64,000 nt of DNA from Cohaesibacter sp. ES.047 (GTDB taxonomy: Bacteria; Pseudomonadota; Alphaproteobacteria; Rhizobiales; Cohaesibacteraceae): positions 3,178,001 through 3,242,000 of the forward strand of contig NZ_LT907844.1 of NCBI RefSeq assembly GCF_900215505.1, given 5' to 3'. The position numbers and the translations under genes are program-made. The notes beneath the pieces were generated by a model, which searched no databases, was not told where the DNA came from, and saw only the letters and a list, made by a program, of their open reading frames with translations. Shown here in pieces: positions 35,968-45,061 of this stretch; the stretch's first letter is position 1, and every line of letters begins with the position of its first letter.

Positions 35968-36505
35968 GGCCCAGCATGGTCGGGATGACTTTGGCAAAGG
36001 CCTGTTGCCGGTCTTTGCCCATATCCGGCCATAACAGGATTGCCCCGAGAAATGATGCATATTCCAGTTCGGTGATCTGGCGGGCCGAAACGGCAAAGTC
36101 CCGCCCCATCGAAAGATAGATCTGCTCAAGATAATCCAGCCGCATCTGGTCTATTTCGTGGATGAGCTGCGCAACGGGTTCTGATCGCTGGGCAAGCTGA
36201 CGGATCGCGACCTCGAGCCCCAGATCCAGATCCGATGCCATGGTGTTCAGCGCCGAAAGCCGTGTCACGCCTTGTGGCTCGTCGGTCAAGCGCTCAAAGA
36301 AGGCAAGGTTGAAATGCTGTCGCCAGTGTTCGGCGAGGCCGATCAGAAACGCGTCGTGATCGGCAAAATGGTGATAGAACGAGCCGCGCGTCCGGTTGGC
36401 TTTGAGGCACAGATTTTCAACCGTCAAGGCAGACGGACCATCTGACTTGAGCACGTCCAGACCGAGCTGGATCCAGTCTTCTTTTTTGAAACGGGTTTTC
36501 GCCAT
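35945..36505 (-). CDS. TetR-family regulator of the 4-TM membrane protein unit
   Basis: This 186-residue protein has an N-terminal TetR DNA-binding domain (MAKTRFKKEDWIQLGLDVLK, then VENLCLKANRTRGSFYHHF with the recognition helix at about residues 31-47) and a helical effector domain. It is the second gene of a minus-strand pair, 48 bases downstream of a small membrane protein. The pair is preceded by a 23-bp palindrome (36973-36995), the likely binding site. Ligand unknown. Confidence 0.83.
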   Translation of the reverse strand: MAKTRFKKEDWIQLGLDVLKSDGPSALTVENLCLKANRTRGSFYHHFADHDAFLIGLAEHWRQHFNLAFFERLTDEPQGVTRLSALNTMASDLDLGLEVAIRQLAQRSEPVAQLIHEIDQMRLDYLEQIYLSMGRDFAVSARQITELEYASFLGAILLWPDMGKDRQQAFAKVIPTMLGLIERERT

Positions 36506-36553
36506 CTATCATTTCCGGCCCACGCAGCGGCCTGTCCTTGCACTGAACGGCTG

Positions 36554-36934
36554 CTATAGGGCAAGGCTGGCTGTTCCGGGCAGTGCGATGCCGACAAACA
36601 GAATCCATTGCGGTAGCACGCCGAATGCGAGGCCCTTTTTCACGACATACGCAATATTCCATGCCGCAATCAGCCATGCAAGCAGGGATGCGGACGCAAC
36701 CAGAACATCTGCGCTGCCATGGAAGAAGGGAACAATGAAGGCGATCGTCATCCCCAGCAAAACAAGGGATACAAGATGCCAACAGAAATAGAGCGTGTGT
36801 ATTACATGCGTGGGCAATTGAGAGGCCAGCATCGGTCGAACGATACCTTTACCGCCCAGAATCAAATGAAGGCACGTCGTTGTGCCGGACATAATTGCTG
36901 CTGCGATCAGCAGTCCACTTTGAAGATGTGTCAT
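36554..36934 (-). CDS. Small four-helix membrane protein of unknown function
   Basis: This 126-residue protein has four hydrophobic segments (starting GLLIAAAIMSGTTTCLHL, HTLYFCWHLVSLVLLGMTIAFIV, VASASLLAWLIAAWNIAYV and QWILFVGIALPGTAS). The start at 36934 is favoured because the alternative ATG 36976 lies inside the upstream palindrome. No strong ribosome site is visible for either. No family was recognised with confidence. It is cotranscribed with the TetR gene and so is probably the regulated effector, for example a stress or small-molecule response membrane protein. Confidence 0.65.
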   Translation of the reverse strand: MTHLQSGLLIAAAIMSGTTTCLHLILGGKGIVRPMLASQLPTHVIHTLYFCWHLVSLVLLGMTIAFIVPFFHGSADVLVASASLLAWLIAAWNIAYVVKKGLAFGVLPQWILFVGIALPGTASLAL

Positions 36935-37547
36935 GGGAGGAGAACCAGAGTGTGAATATTGCTGACGCCAATACATACCATATTGTATGGTATGTTAAAT
37001 GAGGCCGACTGTCGCAGGTCGAACCCAGCGGCACGATCTACACGGAACTGGACGCGTAGGCTGACTGACCACGGCTTGAAGAGGGATCGGGATGGCCTTG
37101 ACGATCAGGAAATGTTCTTAACAGCAGAAGCCCGGGCCAAATCAGAATTGCTCGCTTCTGTTGCATTTTGCTGCAGTGCAATATAGGCTGTCAAAGAGGC
37201 ATGGCACATGGGGACGTTGTGTGATCGACGCGATGTGCCTTTGAAATCTATGGGATTTTCAGGTGGAGCCGACTGTTTGACCCGAGATCCAATCGATCTC
37301 CTATAGCTTAGATATTTGAAAACAGCACAATCCAAAAAACGCTAAAATTGCTCCACAAAGACAAAATGCCTGCTATAACTCTGAATTGGTGACACTCTTG
37401 GAATGAAGCGGTAAGGAGAGACCGCTCTCGATAGACAAGGGCACCTGTGGGCATCAAGACCCTGAACGTTGCGTCAACATCACTTATCCACCCATCCCGA
37501 AAGGTTATGCTTTTGGAGGTATGCGGTGGTCAGCTACGGGAAAAGAA
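36935..37547. other. Region upstream of pyc, no gene seen
   Basis: 613 bases with no credible gene. It holds the TetR-type palindrome (36973-36995), a small AGCGGT/ACCGCT hairpin (37407-37426) and an extended -10-like TGCTATAAC (about 37371-37379), which could belong to the pyc promoter. Confidence 0.5.
36973..36995. promoter_or_regulatory. 23-bp palindrome, probable TetR operator
   Basis: ACATACCATA and TATGGTATGT are perfect 10-bp arms around TTG. It sits 38 bases before the chosen start of the 4-TM protein gene, whose operon partner is a TetR regulator. Operator role is inferred. Confidence 0.7.
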
Positions 37548-40500
37548 ATGGCCGAATTTAAAAAAATCCTGATTGCCAACCGAGGCGAAATTGCGATCCG
37601 CATCATGCGTGCCGCCAACGAACTGGGAAAACGGACAGTTGCGGTCTATGCCGAAGAAGACAAGCTGAGTTTGCATCGCTTCAAGGCCGACGAAGCCTAT
37701 CGCATCGGCGAAGGTCTCGGTCCGGTAGCGGCCTATCTTTCGATTGACGAGGTCATCCGCGTTGCCAAAAAGGCTGGTGCCGACGCCATTCATCCCGGCT
37801 ATGGACTGCTCTCGGAAAACCCCGATTTCGTAGACGCTTGCGCGGCGAACGGCATCACCTTCATCGGCCCCAAGGCCGATACCATGCGCGCGCTTGGCGA
37901 CAAGGCGTCCGCGCGCCGCGTAGCCATTGAAGCCGGCGTGCCAGTTGTTCCCGCAACTGAAGTTCTGGGCGACGACATGGACCTGATCCGCAAGCAGGCT
38001 GAAGAGGTCGGCTATCCCCTGATGCTGAAAGCCAGCTGGGGTGGTGGCGGACGCGGCATGCGCCCGATCCTTGGACCTGACGAACTGGAAGACAAGGTGC
38101 TTGAGGGTCGCCGCGAGGCCGAAGCCGCATTTGGCAACGGTGAAGGCTACCTTGAAAAGATGATCACGCAGGCTCGCCATGTCGAAGTCCAGATTCTGGG
38201 CGACAGTCACGGCGGCATGTATCATCTGTTTGAGCGTGACTGTTCGGTACAGCGCCGGAACCAGAAAGTGGTTGAGCGGGCACCCGCTCCCTATCTGACC
38301 GAAGAGCAACGCCAGGAGATCTGTGAGCTTGGCTACAAGATCTGCAAGCATGTAAACTATGAGTGCGCCGGGACTGTCGAGTTCCTGATGGACATGGAAA
38401 GCAGCTCTTTCTACTTCATCGAGGTGAACCCGCGCGTTCAGGTCGAGCATACCGTCACCGAGGAAGTGACCGGGATCGACATTGTTCAGTCCCAGATCAA
38501 AATCGCCGAAGGCAAGACCATCGCCGAGGCGACAGGCAAGAACAGCCAGGATGAAATCAAGCTCAATGGCCATGCGCTTCAGTGCCGCGTGACCACCGAG
38601 GATCCGCAGAACAACTTCATTCCTGACTATGGTCGCCTCAGTGCTTACCGTTCAGCCACCGGCATGGGTGTGCGTCTTGATGGCGGCACGGCCTATGCAG
38701 GCGGCGTGATCACCCGCTACTACGACAGCCTCCTGACCAAGGTCACCGCTTGGGCTCCGACCCCGGAGCAGGCCATTGCGCGTATGGATCGTGCCTTGCG
38801 AGAGTTCCGTATTCGCGGGGTTTCAACCAACATCGCCTTTGTCGAGAACCTGCTCAAGCATCCCACGTTCCTTGATTACAGCTATACCACCAAGTTCATC
38901 GATACCACGCCCGAGCTGTTCCACTTCAAGAAACGGCGTGACCGGGGCACCAAGGTTCTGACCTACATCGCCGACATCACGGTCAACGGTCATCCCGAAA
39001 CCAAGGATCGTTCCAAGCCAGCCGAAGGCTTGCCGGATCCGGTGGCGCCCAAGCCAAAGAGTGAAACGCCCGGCTATGGCACCCGCAATTTGCTTGAGGA
39101 AAAAGGCCCTCAGGCCGTCGCTGACTGGTTGTCCGAGCAGAAACAACTGGTGCTGACAGATACCACCATGCGCGACAGTCACCAGTCCCTGTTGGCGACC
39201 CGTATGCGTTCGATCGACATGATCAAGGTGGCGCCGAGCTATTCGGCCAACCTGCCGCAGCTTTTCTCCATGGAATGCTGGGGCGGGGCGACCTTTGATG
39301 TTGCCTATCGCTTCTTGCAGGAATGCCCGTGGCAGCGCTTGCGCGATCTTCGTGTTCGCATGCCAAACCTGATGACGCAGATGCTGCTGCGCGCCTCGAA
39401 CGGCGTCGGCTACACCAATTATCCAGACAATGTTGTGCAGTTCTTCGTCAAGGAAGCCTCGAAAAATATCGATGTTTTCCGCGTCTTCGACAGCCTCAAC
39501 TGGGTCGAGAACATGCGCGTTGCGATGGACGCGGTGTTGGAGAACAACAAGGTCTGCGAAGGCACGATCTGTTACACCGGCGATATTTTCGATCCCGAGC
39601 GGGCGAAGTATGATCTCAAATATTATGTCAGGATGGGTAAGGAGCTAAAGGCGGCTGGTGCCCATATCCTTGGTCTCAAGGATATGGCTGGTCTTTTGAA
39701 ACCGGCACAGGCCCGTGTTCTCATCAAGACCTTGAAAGAAGAGGTCGGCCTGCCGATCCACTTCCACACCCATGACACCTCCGGTATCGCCGGTGCAACG
39801 GTTCTGGCCGCAGCAGAAGCGGGTGTTGATGCCGCCGACGCTGCAATGGATGCCTTCTCCGGTTCCACGTCCCAGCCGTGCCTTGGCTCCATTGTTGAAG
39901 CTCTGCGCCACACCGATCGTGACACAGGCCTCGATATCAAGGCCGTTCGCGAGATTTCCGATTATTGGGAAACCGTCCGCAACCATTATGCCGCCTTTGA
40001 AAGCGGAACACCGGCACCAGCGTCCGAGGTCTATCTTCATGAAATGCCCGGCGGGCAGTTCACCAACCTCAAGGCACAGGCCCGTTCGCTCGGTCTTGAG
40101 GAGCGCTGGCACGACGTGGCTCAGACCTATGCCGACGTCAACCAGATGTTCGGTGACATCGTCAAGGTGACGCCTTCCTCCAAGGTGGTGGGCGACATGG
40201 CGCTGATGATGGTCAGTCAGGGTCTCAGCCGCAAACAGGTGGAAGATCCCACCATTGATCTGTCCTTCCCGGATTCCGTTGCTGACATGATGCGCGGCAA
40301 TCTGGGCCAGCCCGAAGGCGGCTTTCCAGATAACATCGTCAAGAAGGTTCTGAAGGGCGAAGCGCCGAACACCGAGCGTCCGGGCAAACATCTTCAACCG
40401 GTGGATCTGGAAAGCGTGCGTAGCGAAGTCTCCAAGGAGCTGGAAGGCCTCAAGGTCGATGACGAGGATCTCAACGGCTATCTGATGTATCCCAAGGTGT

Positions 40501-40991
40501 TTCTGGATTACATGGGGCGGCATCGCACCTATGGCCCGGTTCGCACCCTGCCCACAAAGACTTTCTTCTATGGCATGAAGCCGGGTGAAGAGATCTCTGC
40601 AGAGATTGATCCGGGCAAAACCCTCGAAATCCGCTTGCAAGCCGTGAGCGAGACCAACGAGGACGGCGATGTGCGTGTCTTCTTCGAGCTGAACGGTCAG
40701 CCGCGTGTTATTCGCGTGCCCAACCGGATGGTCAAGGCCACCGCCACCCAGCGTCCGAAGGCCGAGATCAACAACCCCAACCACATCGGTGCTCCAATGC
40801 CCGGCGTTGTGGCGTCCGTCGGCATCTCCGCCGGTCAGTCGGTGCATGAAGGGGATCTGCTCTTGACCATCGAAGCGATGAAGATGGAAACCGGCATTCA
40901 CGCCGAGCGTGACGCCGTGATCAAGGCGGTGCATGTCAGCCCCGGCGGTCAGATCGACGCCAAGGATCTGCTGGTCGAATTCGAGGACTGA
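37548..40991 (+). CDS. pyc: Pyruvate carboxylase
   Basis: This 1147-residue multidomain biotin enzyme makes oxaloacetate from pyruvate and bicarbonate for anaplerosis. The biotin carboxylase domain (about 1-450) has KILIANRGEIAIRI, SWGGGGRGMR and FIEVNPRVQVEHTVTEEVTG. The carboxyltransferase domain (about 530-800) has TDTTMRDSHQSLLATRMR and the metal ligands in HFHTHDTSG. The C-terminal carrier has EAMKME with biotinyl Lys1112. The start at 37548 matches the family; ATG 37521 would add 9 residues but has GGAGG only 1 base away. A strong bidirectional terminator follows. Confidence 0.96.
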   Translation: MAEFKKILIANRGEIAIRIMRAANELGKRTVAVYAEEDKLSLHRFKADEAYRIGEGLGPVAAYLSIDEVIRVAKKAGADAIHPGYGLLSENPDFVDACAANGITFIGPKADTMRALGDKASARRVAIEAGVPVVPATEVLGDDMDLIRKQAEEVGYPLMLKASWGGGGRGMRPILGPDELEDKVLEGRREAEAAFGNGEGYLEKMITQARHVEVQILGDSHGGMYHLFERDCSVQRRNQKVVERAPAPYLTEEQRQEICELGYKICKHVNYECAGTVEFLMDMESSSFYFIEVNPRVQVEHTVTEEVTGIDIVQSQIKIAEGKTIAEATGKNSQDEIKLNGHALQCRVTTEDPQNNFIPDYGRLSAYRSATGMGVRLDGGTAYAGGVITRYYDSLLTKVTAWAPTPEQAIARMDRALREFRIRGVSTNIAFVENLLKHPTFLDYSYTTKFIDTTPELFHFKKRRDRGTKVLTYIADITVNGHPETKDRSKPAEGLPDPVAPKPKSETPGYGTRNLLEEKGPQAVADWLSEQKQLVLTDTTMRDSHQSLLATRMRSIDMIKVAPSYSANLPQLFSMECWGGATFDVAYRFLQECPWQRLRDLRVRMPNLMTQMLLRASNGVGYTNYPDNVVQFFVKEASKNIDVFRVFDSLNWVENMRVAMDAVLENNKVCEGTICYTGDIFDPERAKYDLKYYVRMGKELKAAGAHILGLKDMAGLLKPAQARVLIKTLKEEVGLPIHFHTHDTSGIAGATVLAAAEAGVDAADAAMDAFSGSTSQPCLGSIVEALRHTDRDTGLDIKAVREISDYWETVRNHYAAFESGTPAPASEVYLHEMPGGQFTNLKAQARSLGLEERWHDVAQTYADVNQMFGDIVKVTPSSKVVGDMALMMVSQGLSRKQVEDPTIDLSFPDSVADMMRGNLGQPEGGFPDNIVKKVLKGEAPNTERPGKHLQPVDLESVRSEVSKELEGLKVDDEDLNGYLMYPKVFLDYMGRHRTYGPVRTLPTKTFFYGMKPGEEISAEIDPGKTLEIRLQAVSETNEDGDVRVFFELNGQPRVIRVPNRMVKATATQRPKAEINNPNHIGAPMPGVVASVGISAGQSVHEGDLLLTIEAMKMETGIHAERDAVIKAVHVSPGGQIDAKDLLVEFED

Positions 40992-41028
40992 TCTCGATTG
41001 GCTTGAGGCCGATTCCGCAACACCATGC

Positions 41029-41066
41029 AAAAAGACCCGGCTCATCGATATGGGCCGGGTCTTTTT
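41029..41066. terminator. Bidirectional terminator between pyc and the TDT gene
   Basis: AAAAAGACCCGG and CCGGGTCTTTTT form a 12-bp stem around a loop, with T-runs on both strands. It serves pyc (plus) and the convergent exporter gene (minus). Confidence 0.93.
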
Positions 41067-41089
41067 ACTTGTAGGGCAAAGGGAAAGCG

Positions 41090-42049
41090 TCAGGCCTCGC
41101 TGCTGGCCGGGGCTGCATATGTGGCGAGATAAGCCATCAGATACCGCAGCGAGACATAGCCCACGATGACCGTCGCCACAATGAGCTCCATCCTTGCCAG
41201 CCAGAGGAGCTGCGAAACGGTTGCGGCCTTGGCTCCCCAGACGTCAAACTGCGCGGCGGATTTGAACAGCGCGGTTGAACCGATCACCATCGGGAAGGTG
41301 AAGGCAGAATAGCCCGGACTGAAAGGCAACTGCAGCAACCGGAAGAAAGCCACATAGATGATCGCGGTCATCAGCATTGCAACCCCAATAAGCACAACAA
41401 CCAGCAAAGCGGACGGATCCGTCTCGATTGTCAGATAACCCGCAAGGGAGAGGCTGGCGGGGGCCGCGAGAATGGCAAGGGTCGGTTTGGCTGCGTCGGG
41501 GACTTCCTGAGCGAAAATGAAGCGGTAGATCATCATCGGCAGCATCAAGGCATAGCTCGCAAGACCGAACCAGAACAACAGCTGAGCCAACGTCGCCAGT
41601 GCGCCACCCGGACTGGTCACATCCGCAACAATGATCCCGACGGGCGGAACAAACCAGCTCGGCACCATATGGTGCAATTCGAATGCCTTGAGGCGATGCC
41701 AGGTGAAATTGACGAAAAAGACCACATGAATGGCAACCGCGGCAAGCCAAAGGGCGTTGCCCAGCTCTCCGCCAACAGCCTTGGAGACGACCATACTGGC
41801 CATCGCAAAAGTCGGAACCACACTCCCCACAACAGGATGCTTGAGGTCTGCTACCAGCGTTCTGGGGTGGAAGACGAATTTGAGCAGCAACAACAACAAC
41901 AGGGTGGCCGCAACCATGGCGCCTGCAATTTGCGCCTGTCCGGAAAACAGGCCGCTATTCTCCCAGCACCAGCCAAGGCTGCCGATGCCAAGCGCGAGGC
42001 CGGCCAAGGGAGTGGGAAGCTTTTCAAGGTCGAGATGAGGTCCGGTCAT
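41090..42049 (-). CDS. TDT-family exporter (TehA/SLAC1-like)
   Basis: A 319-residue integral membrane protein with about ten hydrophobic segments and the TDT (tellurite-resistance/dicarboxylate transporter) layout, starting LPTPLAGLALGIGSLGWCW. The family moves small anions such as malate, sulfite or chloride. It is divergent from a LysR regulator 98 bases away, which is the likely controller. The substrate cannot be fixed from sequence. Confidence 0.83.
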   Translation of the reverse strand: MTGPHLDLEKLPTPLAGLALGIGSLGWCWENSGLFSGQAQIAGAMVAATLLLLLLLKFVFHPRTLVADLKHPVVGSVVPTFAMASMVVSKAVGGELGNALWLAAVAIHVVFFVNFTWHRLKAFELHHMVPSWFVPPVGIIVADVTSPGGALATLAQLLFWFGLASYALMLPMMIYRFIFAQEVPDAAKPTLAILAAPASLSLAGYLTIETDPSALLVVVLIGVAMLMTAIIYVAFFRLLQLPFSPGYSAFTFPMVIGSTALFKSAAQFDVWGAKAATVSQLLWLARMELIVATVIVGYVSLRYLMAYLATYAAPASSEA

Positions 42050-42147
42050 GGTGCTTATGGTCCTGAAAGAAGAATTGCTCGGATAATAGACCTTTCCGCG
42101 TGTTCGTGATATCTAAATGATTAGAACGAAATGTTTGGAAAAACTAA

Positions 42148-43023
42148 ATGCCATCCTTGAGACAATTGCGCGTCTTTGCCTCGCTGGCCCGTCATGGAAA
42201 TCTGGGTGACACGGCTCAGGAGGTCTGCCTGAGCAAGGGAGCAGTATCCCAGTCACTTGGTGAGCTCGAACGCCGCCTCGGCACACCGCTTTTTGACCGG
42301 GTGCATCCACACCTGAAGATCAATGAGCAGGGTCGCTTGCTGCAACCACTTGCCAAGGAAATCGTGGATCGCGTCGAAAACATCCGCCATCTGTTTGACG
42401 GGGGAGGGGCGCATGTCGGGCATCTGAAGATCGGGGCAAGCCAGACGATTGGCAACTACCTATTGCCCAGCCTGCTCGCAAGGATGCAACAGACAGATAT
42501 CGCCGTGGAAATCCAGAACACCTATGACCTGTGCGAAATGGTTGGCCATTTCGAATTGGATTTGGCTCTCATTGAGGGGGCAAATCATCGCGAGGATCTG
42601 GTCTCCAGCGCTTGGCTCGACGATGAGATGCTGGTTGTTGCAGCCCCACATCATCCTTTGGCGCAGGCTGGCCCGATCACACCGGAGCATTTGGCCGAAT
42701 GCGACTGGATTGTGCGCGAGAAGCATTCGGGGAGCCGGGAACAGTTTGATACGGAGCTTGCACCACTGGTCGCGCCCAAGGGGAGGCTGCTAGTCCTCAA
42801 CGCCCTTGAGGCGGTGCTGAGCGCTGCGGAGAACAATCTGGGCCTGACCTTTGTATCCCGCCTTGCTGTGCGTCAACGGCTCGCCTCGGGCCAGTTGGTC
42901 AAGCTTGATCTTGGCAGGCGATACACCCGCCGCCTCAGCCTCGTTTGGCACAAGAAGAAATTCCACAATGCCCTGATGCGCAGTTTCATCGACCAATTAA
43001 GAAGGCTTGAAATGCAAGAATGA
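42148..43023 (+). CDS. LysR-family regulator (CysB/YeiE-like)
   Basis: This 291-residue regulator has an N-terminal helix-turn-helix (LRVFASLARHGNLGDTAQEVCLSKGAVSQSLGELERRLG) and a standard effector domain (VGHLKIGASQTIGNYLLPSLL). Its divergent partner is a TDT exporter. Sequence style resembles the YeiE/CysL subgroup, some members of which respond to sulfur oxyanions; that is only a hint. A Gfo/Idh/MocA gene follows 85 bases later but with its own ribosome site. Confidence 0.85.
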   Translation: MPSLRQLRVFASLARHGNLGDTAQEVCLSKGAVSQSLGELERRLGTPLFDRVHPHLKINEQGRLLQPLAKEIVDRVENIRHLFDGGGAHVGHLKIGASQTIGNYLLPSLLARMQQTDIAVEIQNTYDLCEMVGHFELDLALIEGANHREDLVSSAWLDDEMLVVAAPHHPLAQAGPITPEHLAECDWIVREKHSGSREQFDTELAPLVAPKGRLLVLNALEAVLSAAENNLGLTFVSRLAVRQRLASGQLVKLDLGRRYTRRLSLVWHKKKFHNALMRSFIDQLRRLEMQE

Positions 43024-43108
43024 GTGGCTGGCTGCGCTTGTCAAAGTCGTTTGTTTATCGCATGTTAGCCTGCAACAGAAGCCGACAGTATAACGCACAG
43101 GAGCAATC

Positions 43109-44122
43109 ATGAAGCTGGCAATCATCGGAATGGGAATGGCGGCAAAGCCCCACATTGCTGCCCTTGAGGAACTCTCGGACCGGATCAGCATCTCTGGGCT
43201 TTACATGCGTAATGAAGAAAAGCGCAAGGCGGCAGCCGATGCGCTGGGCACCAAGGCATTTGCCAGCATTGACGCCATTGCCGAGGATGATGGCACCGAC
43301 GCAGCGCTCATTCTGACGCCTCCCAACGCCCGCAAGGAGATCATCGCCAAGCTATCCGCAGCGGGCAAGCATCTCCTGATGGAAAAGCCACTCGAACGCA
43401 GCCTTGATGCCGCCAATGAGCTGGTCGCGCTGGCCGAAGCTACAGGCATTGTCACGGGCACTGTTTTCCAGCATCGCGCGCGGCAAGGCTCGCTTCACCT
43501 GTCTCAGCTCTTGGCTGATGGGGCATTGGGCGAGATCGCCATGGTGCGGACCAATGTGCCGTGGTGGCGGCCCCAATCCTATTATGACGAACCCGGACGC
43601 GGCACATATGCGCAGGACGGGGGAGGGGTGTTGATCACTCAGGCCATTCACGTGCTCGACCTGATGCTGTCGCTCTGCGGCCCGGTGCGTGCCGTACAGG
43701 CCATGCTGGCGACCACGGCGCTTCACAAGATGGAAACCGAGGATTTCGCGACCGCAGGCGTGATCTATGAAAACGGCGCTGTGGGGTCCATCTGTGCGAC
43801 CACTGCGGGCTTCCCCGGCGATGCCGAGAGCATTTACATCGATGGTAGCAAGGGATCAGCCATTCTTGAGGCTGGTCATCTCACCTTGCGCTGGCGTGAT
43901 GGCAAGACCGAGGAATTCGGCGAGGAAAGCGCCTCTGGCGGCTCTGGCGATCCGATGGCCTTCCCCTGTGCGTGGCACAAGGCGATCATCGAGAATTTCG
44001 CCGATTGCGTGGACGGAACGGCTGAGCCGATCTGCTCTTGGCGTGACGCCTTGGAAGTGCAGAAACTGCTCGATGGCATAACCCGTTCAAGCAAGCTTGA
44101 TGGTCAGCGCGTCCTTATCTGA
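43109..44122 (+). CDS. Gfo/Idh/MocA-family oxidoreductase
   Basis: A 337-residue NAD(P)-dependent dehydrogenase. The Rossmann motif is at the N-terminus (LAIIGMGMAAKPHI), then LLMEKPLERSLDAA near residue 93 with the EKP motif, and a C-terminal beta-sheet substrate domain. Family members oxidise sugars, inositols or related polyols; the substrate is unknown. The start has AGGAG 6 bases upstream. Its stop is 3 bases from the convergent pflA stop. Confidence 0.87.
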   Translation: MKLAIIGMGMAAKPHIAALEELSDRISISGLYMRNEEKRKAAADALGTKAFASIDAIAEDDGTDAALILTPPNARKEIIAKLSAAGKHLLMEKPLERSLDAANELVALAEATGIVTGTVFQHRARQGSLHLSQLLADGALGEIAMVRTNVPWWRPQSYYDEPGRGTYAQDGGGVLITQAIHVLDLMLSLCGPVRAVQAMLATTALHKMETEDFATAGVIYENGAVGSICATTAGFPGDAESIYIDGSKGSAILEAGHLTLRWRDGKTEEFGEESASGGSGDPMAFPCAWHKAIIENFADCVDGTAEPICSWRDALEVQKLLDGITRSSKLDGQRVLI

Positions 44123-44125
44123 TTG

Positions 44126-44905
44126 TCAGGTCGCCTGCAGTCCGCGCGAACGGAAGATGTTGCGGGCAGCTTCGGCTTCCTCAGGGGTCGGGGTGCGCAA
44201 ATCCCTCAGCTTGTATTCCATGCCGAGCTGATCCCACTTTGACGTGCCCATCTGGTGGAAGGGCAGAACCTCGACCATTTCAACCACATCTCCGAGGCTG
44301 GCCACATAGTCGGCCATCTTCTCGACGTCTTCGGTCGCGTCGGACCACTCAGGCACCAGAACGTAGCGAATGCGCATCTGTTTCTTGAGGCGCACCATGC
44401 GCTCGGCAAAATCCAGCGTCGGCTGCAAGGGTTGATAGGTCAGTTCCTTGTAGCGATCCGGATCAATATGCTTGATATCCAGCATGATCAGGTCAAATGC
44501 ATCGAACCATGCATCATCGACATTCTTGTGCAGATACCCTTGCGTATCGAGCGCGGTATGCAGGCCGAATTGCTGCTTGATCGCGCTTGCTGCCTCGCCG
44601 ACAAATTGCGCCTGCATCATGGGCTCGCCGCCGGAAAAGGTCACACCGCCCGCGAATTTGAGGAAGCCAGCGTAGCCCTTGATCTCCTTGAGAACCCCAT
44701 CAATATCGATATAGGTGCCATTGTGCAGCTTCCACGTATCGGGGTTGTGGCAGTAGAGGCAGCGAAACAGGCAGCCAGCCATGAAGAAGACAAACCGCAT
44801 TCCAGGACCATCGACTGCTGCGCCCGATTCCATGGAATGCAGAAAACCATGGCTCGAATGGTCATGGGTGTCCTGCAGGTGGGTTTCATGGATGCTGACA
44901 GTCAA
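44126..44905 (-). CDS. pflA: Pyruvate formate-lyase activating enzyme
   Basis: This 259-residue radical-SAM enzyme installs the glycyl radical on PflB under anoxia. The 4Fe-4S motif is CLFRCLYC near residue 44, preceded by VDGPGMRFVFF and followed by HNPDTW, with GGVTFSGGEPMMQ later. The TTG start at 44905 has AGGAG 8 bases upstream. TTG 44911 is too close to it, and an internal ATG at 44836 would also give a near-standard start. It is downstream of pflB on the same strand with a large hairpin between. Confidence 0.92.
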   Translation of the reverse strand: MTVSIHETHLQDTHDHSSHGFLHSMESGAAVDGPGMRFVFFMAGCLFRCLYCHNPDTWKLHNGTYIDIDGVLKEIKGYAGFLKFAGGVTFSGGEPMMQAQFVGEAASAIKQQFGLHTALDTQGYLHKNVDDAWFDAFDLIMLDIKHIDPDRYKELTYQPLQPTLDFAERMVRLKKQMRIRYVLVPEWSDATEDVEKMADYVASLGDVVEMVEVLPFHQMGTSKWDQLGMEYKLRDLRTPTPEEAEAARNIFRSRGLQAT

Positions 44906-44979
44906 TATCAAGTCTCCTGTTCGGTGGCTCGGGTCTTAGGGCGGCTTTTCAGCTCTTGATCTGTAGATAGGTATAGAGA

Positions 44980-45007
44980 GAGCCGAAAAGCAAGGGCTTT
45001 CCGGCTC
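44980..45007 (-). other. Intercistronic hairpin between pflB and pflA
   Basis: On the minus strand GAGCCGGAAAGC and GCTTTTCGGCTC pair over 12 positions (one G-T) around a 4-base loop, with no T-run. A second, smaller GCGAGC/GCTCGC stem lies at 45026-45043. Likely effect: partial termination or protection of the pflB mRNA 3' end. Confidence 0.6.
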
Positions 45008-45061
45008 GTCTGAGTTCAGTTTATTGCGAGCGGCAAGGCTCGCTGCCAGCGACGGCTTGGC

